In this document: positions 59,833-64,000 of the stretch, piece by piece | Numbering within the stretch: the first letter of the stretch is position 1 | Layout: the number at the start of each line of letters is the position of its first letter | Assembly: GCF_022346885.1 (NCBI RefSeq) | Contig: NZ_JAKRNK010000007.1 | Coordinates: forward strand, 62,001-126,000 | DNA length: 64,000 bases | Source of the DNA: Paenibacillus sp. ACRRX | GTDB taxonomy: Bacteria > Bacillota > Bacilli > Paenibacillales > Paenibacillaceae | Reading direction: 5' to 3' | Translations under genes and position numbers: made by a program | The notes under the pieces: generated by a model | What the model saw: only the letters and a program-made list of their open reading frames with translations | Told to the model about the DNA's origin: nothing | The model's database searches: none

Positions 59833-60795
59833 TTGCATCCATTTCCATTTGATGTCATGCGTGAACGGAGAGAGGCGCTGGAACGGCTTGACCTGCACAT
59901 TCGTTGGGGACATTACGAGATAAGAGTACTGCGTTTTCATTTGACGACATTTGGTCCAGGCAAGACGGTTGGCTTCCATCAGCATTCAGAGTTTGAATTT
60001 CATTTTATCCCGCGTGGACGGGGCAAGGTCGCGATGGGCGGACGGGAGTTCGATTTGAGTGCAGGGATGTTCTACCTGACGGGGCCTGGTGTCATGCACT
60101 ATCAGGAGGCGCATCTTGAAGAAGCGATGGATGAGCTGTGTCTGCACATCGATATTGTGGACAGGACAACAGGAATGAAGCCCGAAGATAGTCTAGCTGT
60201 TGATCGCTGGGAAGCTGCGGACTCCAGATTATGTATGGAGAGGCTGCACAAGCTGCCGCTTGTGCCAACTATGGACACTTACGGAGCGATGTCATGCTTC
60301 CTGGAGGCGTATCAAGCTTGCATCGCCAACACAGTCGGCTCCTATACGACGATCAAGCAGAGCGTCCTGCAAATTGTGCTGCGAGCCGTCCGCGCTTATG
60401 AGATGGGGGACGAACCGGTATCGCTGCCCTCGCGTGACTTGCAAGCCATTCGTTATCGGTTGGCACTGCAGTATATTCGCGCCAATTATGCGGGTGTTGT
60501 AACGTTGGAAGACTTGGCAGACAAGCTAAACATTAGTTCACGTCAGCTTCAGCGTATTCTGAAAACTTATCATGACAATGGTTCATTTTCGAGCATTGTG
60601 GAGGATGTTCGGTTGGAAGCTGTGTGCCGACAGCTCAAGGACACAGCGCATTCAGTCGAGAAGATCGCTGTCAGCGAAGGATTTGCGAATGGGAATTACT
60701 TACATGCTGTATTCCGCAAACGCTTTGGCATGACACCTTCTGAATACCGCAAGCGGGAGTGGCTGCATAATGGGGAGGACACAACACATGAGTAA
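59833..60795 (+). CDS. AraC-family regulator with cupin sensor
   Basis: 320 aa from TTG 59833 with AAGGAGG seven bases upstream. The N-terminal cupin (about 20-130) carries 'GFHQHSEFEFHFIPRGRGKV' with its metal-type His/Glu residues, and 'GPGVMHYQEA'. The C-terminal AraC domain has 'VTLEDLADKLNISSRQLQRI' and 'VEKIAVSEGFANGNYLHAVF'. It lies 22 bases after one oxidoreductase gene and overlaps the next by eight bases, so it probably regulates this sugar-related operon in response to a small ligand. A further transporter is not present in the window. Confidence 0.92.
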   Translation: MHPFPFDVMRERREALERLDLHIRWGHYEIRVLRFHLTTFGPGKTVGFHQHSEFEFHFIPRGRGKVAMGGREFDLSAGMFYLTGPGVMHYQEAHLEEAMDELCLHIDIVDRTTGMKPEDSLAVDRWEAADSRLCMERLHKLPLVPTMDTYGAMSCFLEAYQACIANTVGSYTTIKQSVLQIVLRAVRAYEMGDEPVSLPSRDLQAIRYRLALQYIRANYAGVVTLEDLADKLNISSRQLQRILKTYHDNGSFSSIVEDVRLEAVCRQLKDTAHSVEKIAVSEGFANGNYLHAVFRKRFGMTPSEYRKREWLHNGEDTTHE

Positions 60796-61876
60796 AACGT
60801 TACGGATCGGTATTATCGGAAGTGGTGGTATAGCAGGCGCTCATGCACGCAGCTACCAATCACTTGAGGGCGTCGAGATTGTGGCGGTTGCAGATATAGC
60901 TCCAGGACGGGCGCAGCAGTTTATCCAACAATGGGGGCTAGAGCAAGCTCAAGCCTATGACGACCACCGTCAATTGCTGGAGCTGGATCTGGATGGCGTA
61001 AGCATCTGCACGCCTAATGCTTCACATTATGCGACGACAATAGACAGCTTGCAAGCGGGAGCACACGTCATGCTGGAAAAGCCAATGTCCGTGACGCTGG
61101 ATGAAGCCGCAGAGATGGTGCAGACTGCCAAGCAGACGGGACGAATGCTGAACGTAGGATTTCAGCCGCGGTATGATCCGAACATGGCTACGATCCGTCA
61201 GTTGGTTCAGTCCGGCCAGCTTGGTAAAGTATATTACGTTGAGACTGGCGGCGGTCGCCGCAGAGGTATGCCGGGCGGCACATTTGTAAGAAAGTCGCTT
61301 GCTGGAGCGGGGGCGATTGCGGATATTGGCTGCTATTCGCTTGATATGGCGTTGAGCGCGCTCGGCAATCCGAAGCCGATTACCGTGTCGGCATACTCGT
61401 CTAATCACTTTGGTACAAATCCGAAGTATCATCCGCAGGCAGATGCATTTGAAGTAGAAGACTTCGGCTCGGCACTAATTCGATTCGAGAACGATCTGAC
61501 TTTACACTTTAAAATATCGTGGGCGATGCATATGGATTCACTGGGAGCCACGATGTTTCTTGGCACGGATGCGGGACTAAAGGTGACGCCAGCAGGTACG
61601 GGACCATGGGGCGGCGTATTTGACGGGAGCGTAGGCTCGATCACGATGTATCATGACATTCAAGGTCACCATACGGAAAGTCCGATTCCGATTATTACGC
61701 ACAATAAGGACTTGTTCCTGGAGAAGGTACGCGATTTCGTTGAGGCGGTGCAGGAAGGCAGGCAAGCGCCAATTCCGGGACAGGAAATCTTGTACAATCA
61801 AGCGATTATTGATGGTTTCCTCCGTTCAGCTGCATTAAAGCGGGAAGTTGAAATTACAGTGCCCGCCATATTGTGA
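60788..61876 (+). CDS. Gfo/Idh/MocA-family NAD(P)-dependent oxidoreductase, second
   Basis: 362 aa from ATG 60788 with GGGAGG eight bases upstream; the start overlaps the AraC stop. The Rossmann domain has the classic 'IGIIGSGGIAGAHARSYQSL', then 'ADIAPGRAQQF', and 'HVMLEKPMSVTLDEAAEMV' with the EKP motif intact. The substrate domain contains 'GAGAIADIGCYSLDMAL' with catalytic Asp and the family Tyr instead of the more common His. Compared with the first enzyme at 58809 it keeps the canonical GxGxxG. The two may act in sequence on one sugar or inositol (inference). Confidence 0.92.
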   Translation: MSKTLRIGIIGSGGIAGAHARSYQSLEGVEIVAVADIAPGRAQQFIQQWGLEQAQAYDDHRQLLELDLDGVSICTPNASHYATTIDSLQAGAHVMLEKPMSVTLDEAAEMVQTAKQTGRMLNVGFQPRYDPNMATIRQLVQSGQLGKVYYVETGGGRRRGMPGGTFVRKSLAGAGAIADIGCYSLDMALSALGNPKPITVSAYSSNHFGTNPKYHPQADAFEVEDFGSALIRFENDLTLHFKISWAMHMDSLGATMFLGTDAGLKVTPAGTGPWGGVFDGSVGSITMYHDIQGHHTESPIPIITHNKDLFLEKVRDFVEAVQEGRQAPIPGQEILYNQAIIDGFLRSAALKREVEITVPAIL

Positions 61877-62027
61877 TCGATATCTCCAAAGAGTGAAAGG
61901 GCAGTTATCGTTGCAATCAATCTTAACGGGGCAACCAATCTTAACAGGGACGGCTCAATCATATCGAAAATGAAGGAATGCAGAAGGACATGGAGATTTC
62001 TTCTTTGGGTCTAGAACAGCTTAAATA

Positions 62028-62068
62028 AAAGAAGGTGGAGCGCCTAATATGACAGCTCCACCTTCTTT
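62028..62068. terminator. Bidirectional terminator between convergent genes
   Basis: AAAGAAGGTGGAGC (62028-62041) pairs perfectly with GCTCCACCTTCTTT (62055-62068). Confidence 0.85.
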
Positions 62069-62090
62069 AGCTATAACACAAATAGTCTGA

Positions 62091-64000
62091 TTATACTTTG
62101 TATCTTTCAATCAATTGGCTCAGCTCTTGCGACATCTGATGGAGCTCTTCGGCCGCTTCAGTTAACGAGCCCATGCCAGTTTTCTGCTCGCGTGCTGCGG
62201 CAGCAATCTGTTTTGCATGTCCAGTCGATAATTTCGCAATTTTAGCGATATCCTCAACTGAAGCAGCCACTTCCTCTGAACCGGCAGACATCTCTTCCGA
62301 GACAGCGGAAGCTTCTTGAATCTCATTGGTAATGCTGCCGATCTGGCGCAGGATCTGCACAAATGCTTCACCAGATTCCTTCACCTTGTCGGCTCCTGAA
62401 TGCACGTTGTAGCTAACAGCAGCCATCGCTTCGATCGCCTGTTCAGTCTCCATGCGCACATGCTCAATGACACGTGCTATTTCGTTGGCTGAATCAGCAG
62501 ACTGCTCCGCCAGCTTGCGCACTTCGCCTGCCACAACAGCAAAGCCTTTGCCATGTTCGCCTGCTCTTGCTGCTTCAATGCTTGCATTCAACGCTAGCAA
62601 ATTAGTTTGCGCGGCAATATTTTTAATAATTACAGCAAATTGTTGAACTTCCTGTGAGCGCTCACCCAATTGATTCACGATGGAAGCGGACTGGTGCACA
62701 GAGCTTTCAATGTCTGTCATCTGTGTTACCGCCTGCTGGACGAGCTGGTTGCCCTGCTCTGCTTGCGATGTGGTATCAATGGATGATTCCGCGATCATCG
62801 AAGTTGTCTCGGCAATCCGTTGGATACCAATCGCCATTTCTTCCATTGCTCGTGAGCTTTCTTCTGTAGCACGAAGCTGGTTCTCAGCTCCTGTTGAAGC
62901 ATCTTCTGAGCGAGAAGAGATGGAATTAACCGTCTTAGACGTGTCGTCGACATGGGCATTTAATTGCTCGGACGAAGCGCTTAACTTCGTTGCTGCACTC
63001 TTAATTTCTAAAATGACGGTATGAATGGAAGATTGCATCATATGCAGAGAACGACCCAACACACCGATTTCATCTTTCTGTTTTAACAATCGTTCCGACA
63101 CTTCCTCTGTAAAGTCGCCTTCGCTAATACGTTTTAAGCTGCTGACAACGACGTTAAGCGGCTTCGTAATCCGAAGCGACAGCATAACACTAACTGCTAC
63201 CGCTAACACAGCGAATATGGTACTAGTTAGGAAAATGATAAAGCCGATCTTGTCAGCACCTTCATCCAGTTCCTCCTGCTCTACAACGGCGATATATTTC
63301 CAGCCTGTTGTCTTGGAAGTGAACAGATTGGCAACATATTCGGTCTTATCCAACTGCACGTTAAACTTCCCGGCATCCATATTTTTGACGTCTGCAAACT
63401 CCTTGGCCTCCAGGTCTGCGACATTTTTGGAGATGTTGCCTTTATGTTTAGGGTCCGCTAGAATGGTACCGTCTTTAAATAAAAGCATGACGTAACCTGT
63501 CGTTCCGATCTTAATATCGCTTAATTCATTAGTTAATTCTTCAAGGCTGGTGTCAACACCGGCCACTCCAAGCGGGGCTCCTTGTTTATCCTTCACGACA
63601 GCCACTGTGCTGATTGCAAAAGTATCGGTTCCCGACAACACGTAAGGATCAGTCGTCAGGACCTCTTTAGGATGCTCAAGTGCTTGTTTGTACCATGGAC
63701 GAAGACGCGGGTCATAATTAGCCACCATTTCCTTGTCCGGTAAAACTACGAAACCGCCATCCTGTGTACCCAAAAAGGCGGAAGAGGTCTTCGGATGTGC
63801 TTGTATGTATCGTTGGAAGTCTGTTGCGATAGCGGCTTCTATATGGCCAGCCGTTAACGAATGGCTTTTGGTTTTGTTTGCATTGTTAACGTAAGAGGTA
63901 ACGCTGCCCTTGGCTTGGCTCATGACGGGATCATTAGCCAAAAGAAGTACATTTTCTTTTAGGGTTTTAAAATAAAGGGCGATGCGGCTATCAACCTGAT
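62091..64000 (-). CDS. Methyl-accepting chemotaxis protein, N-terminus beyond window edge
   Basis: The frame is open to the right edge, so the first membrane segment and start codon lie outside. What is seen, about 636 residues: a dCache-type extracellular sensor with '[13 protein letters not shown]' and '[16 protein letters not shown]', a membrane segment '[20 protein letters not shown]', a HAMP domain beginning '[17 protein letters not shown]', and a signalling domain with the hairpin tip '[20 protein letters not shown]'. It feeds CheA/CheW to bias flagellar rotation. The dCache 'DPRLRPWY' and 'GVDTS' motifs suggest a small ligand such as an amino acid or carboxylate, not identified. A strong terminator follows. 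Confidence 0.93.
   Translation of the reverse strand, partial: QVDSRIALYFKTLKENVLLLANDPVMSQAKGSVTSYVNNANKTKSHSLTAGHIEAAIATDFQRYIQAHPKTSSAFLGTQDGGFVVLPDKEMVANYDPRLRPWYKQALEHPKEVLTTDPYVLSGTDTFAISTVAVVKDKQGAPLGVAGVDTSLEELTNELSDIKIGTTGYVMLLFKDGTILADPKHKGNISKNVADLEAKEFADVKNMDAGKFNVQLDKTEYVANLFTSKTTGWKYIAVVEQEELDEGADKIGFIIFLTSTIFAVLAVAVSVMLSLRITKPLNVVVSSLKRISEGDFTEEVSERLLKQKDEIGVLGRSLHMMQSSIHTVILEIKSAATKLSASSEQLNAHVDDTSKTVNSISSRSEDASTGAENQLRATEESSRAMEEMAIGIQRIAETTSMIAESSIDTTSQAEQGNQLVQQAVTQMTDIESSVHQSASIVNQLGERSQEVQQFAVIIKNIAAQTNLLALNASIEAARAGEHGKGFAVVAGEVRKLAEQSADSANEIARVIEHVRMETEQAIEAMAAVSYNVHSGADKVKESGEAFVQILRQIGSITNEIQEASAVSEEMSAGSEEVAASVEDIAKIAKLSTGHAKQIAAAAREQKTGMGSLTEAAEELHQMSQELSQLIERYKV

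Noticed and set aside
1-64000. CRISPR arrays, prophage, insertion sequences, tRNA and rRNA genes
   Set aside because: No regularly spaced repeats, transposase or integrase motifs, or RNA gene signatures were found by reading the window.

Overview
The window reads as a stretch of chromosome from a low-to-mid GC Gram-positive bacterium of the Bacillales, most likely Paenibacillus or a close relative. This is inference from gene families: strong AGGAGG-type ribosome binding sites with frequent GTG/TTG starts, lipoprotein signal peptides with a lipobox, YesM/YesN-type two-component pairs, a Des-DesK-DesR thermosensor cassette, a Bce-type antibiotic-sensing module and a Btr-like siderophore activator. 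I saw no rRNA, tRNA, CRISPR array, prophage or intact insertion sequence. Decayed gene remnants lie at about 8.9, 15.7, 17.7 and 58 kb.

Layout. 1-6.6 kb: a hypothetical gene, then OsmC / lipoyl-domain dihydrolipoyl dehydrogenase / MarR regulator (a likely peroxide-reduction set), a lone sulfatase-modifying-factor-like protein, a BetI-like TetR regulator and a DUF7832-like protein. 6.6-15.5 kb: GNAT, a Fur-boxed siderophore-binding lipoprotein, and a five-gene minus-strand block of a YesN/YesM two-component system with an FbpABC-like ABC importer. 15.7-21.8 kb: a truncated aadK remnant beside a Vat streptogramin acetyltransferase, a DUF1801 protein, DUF2165 membrane protein, MATE exporter, amino-acid permease and ferritin. 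21.9-29.6 kb: a Btr-like AraC/siderophore-binding fusion and its lipoprotein, both with Fur boxes, then secreted proteases (S8 with a chitin-binding tail, and a matrixin), a lipoprotein and a second OsmC.

29.7-35.5 kb: cold-response operon des-desK-desR with a promoter-proximal DesR-type inverted repeat, then NUDIX, methyltransferase and radical SAM genes. 35.8-43.9 kb: a tight five-gene operon SWIM zinc finger / HEAT repeats / MoxR AAA+ ATPase / DUF5682 / VWA protein, related to E. coli yehLMPQ and of unknown function. This is the best candidate for a little-described system; its DUF5682 member carries two GxxH motifs and a Glu reminiscent of the TraB/Tiki/ChaN superfamily. 44-47.7 kb: speD, a class B penicillin-binding protein and a 60-residue membrane protein. 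48.9-53.4 kb: a complete Bce-type two-component/ABC module with a matching palindrome before the transporter genes. 53.6-64 kb: small hypothetical, plsC, SulP anion transporter, DJ-1/PfpI protein, a frameshifted GNAT pseudogene, two Gfo/Idh/MocA oxidoreductases flanking an AraC regulator, and a chemotaxis receptor running off the right edge.

Themes: iron handling (three good Fur boxes, two siderophore-binding lipoproteins, ferritin, a Btr-like activator, but no siderophore permease or ATPase genes here), antibiotic response (Vat, MATE, Bce module), peroxide defence (two OsmC paralogues plus a lipoyl-carrying reductase) and envelope adaptation (desaturase, plsC, PBP).
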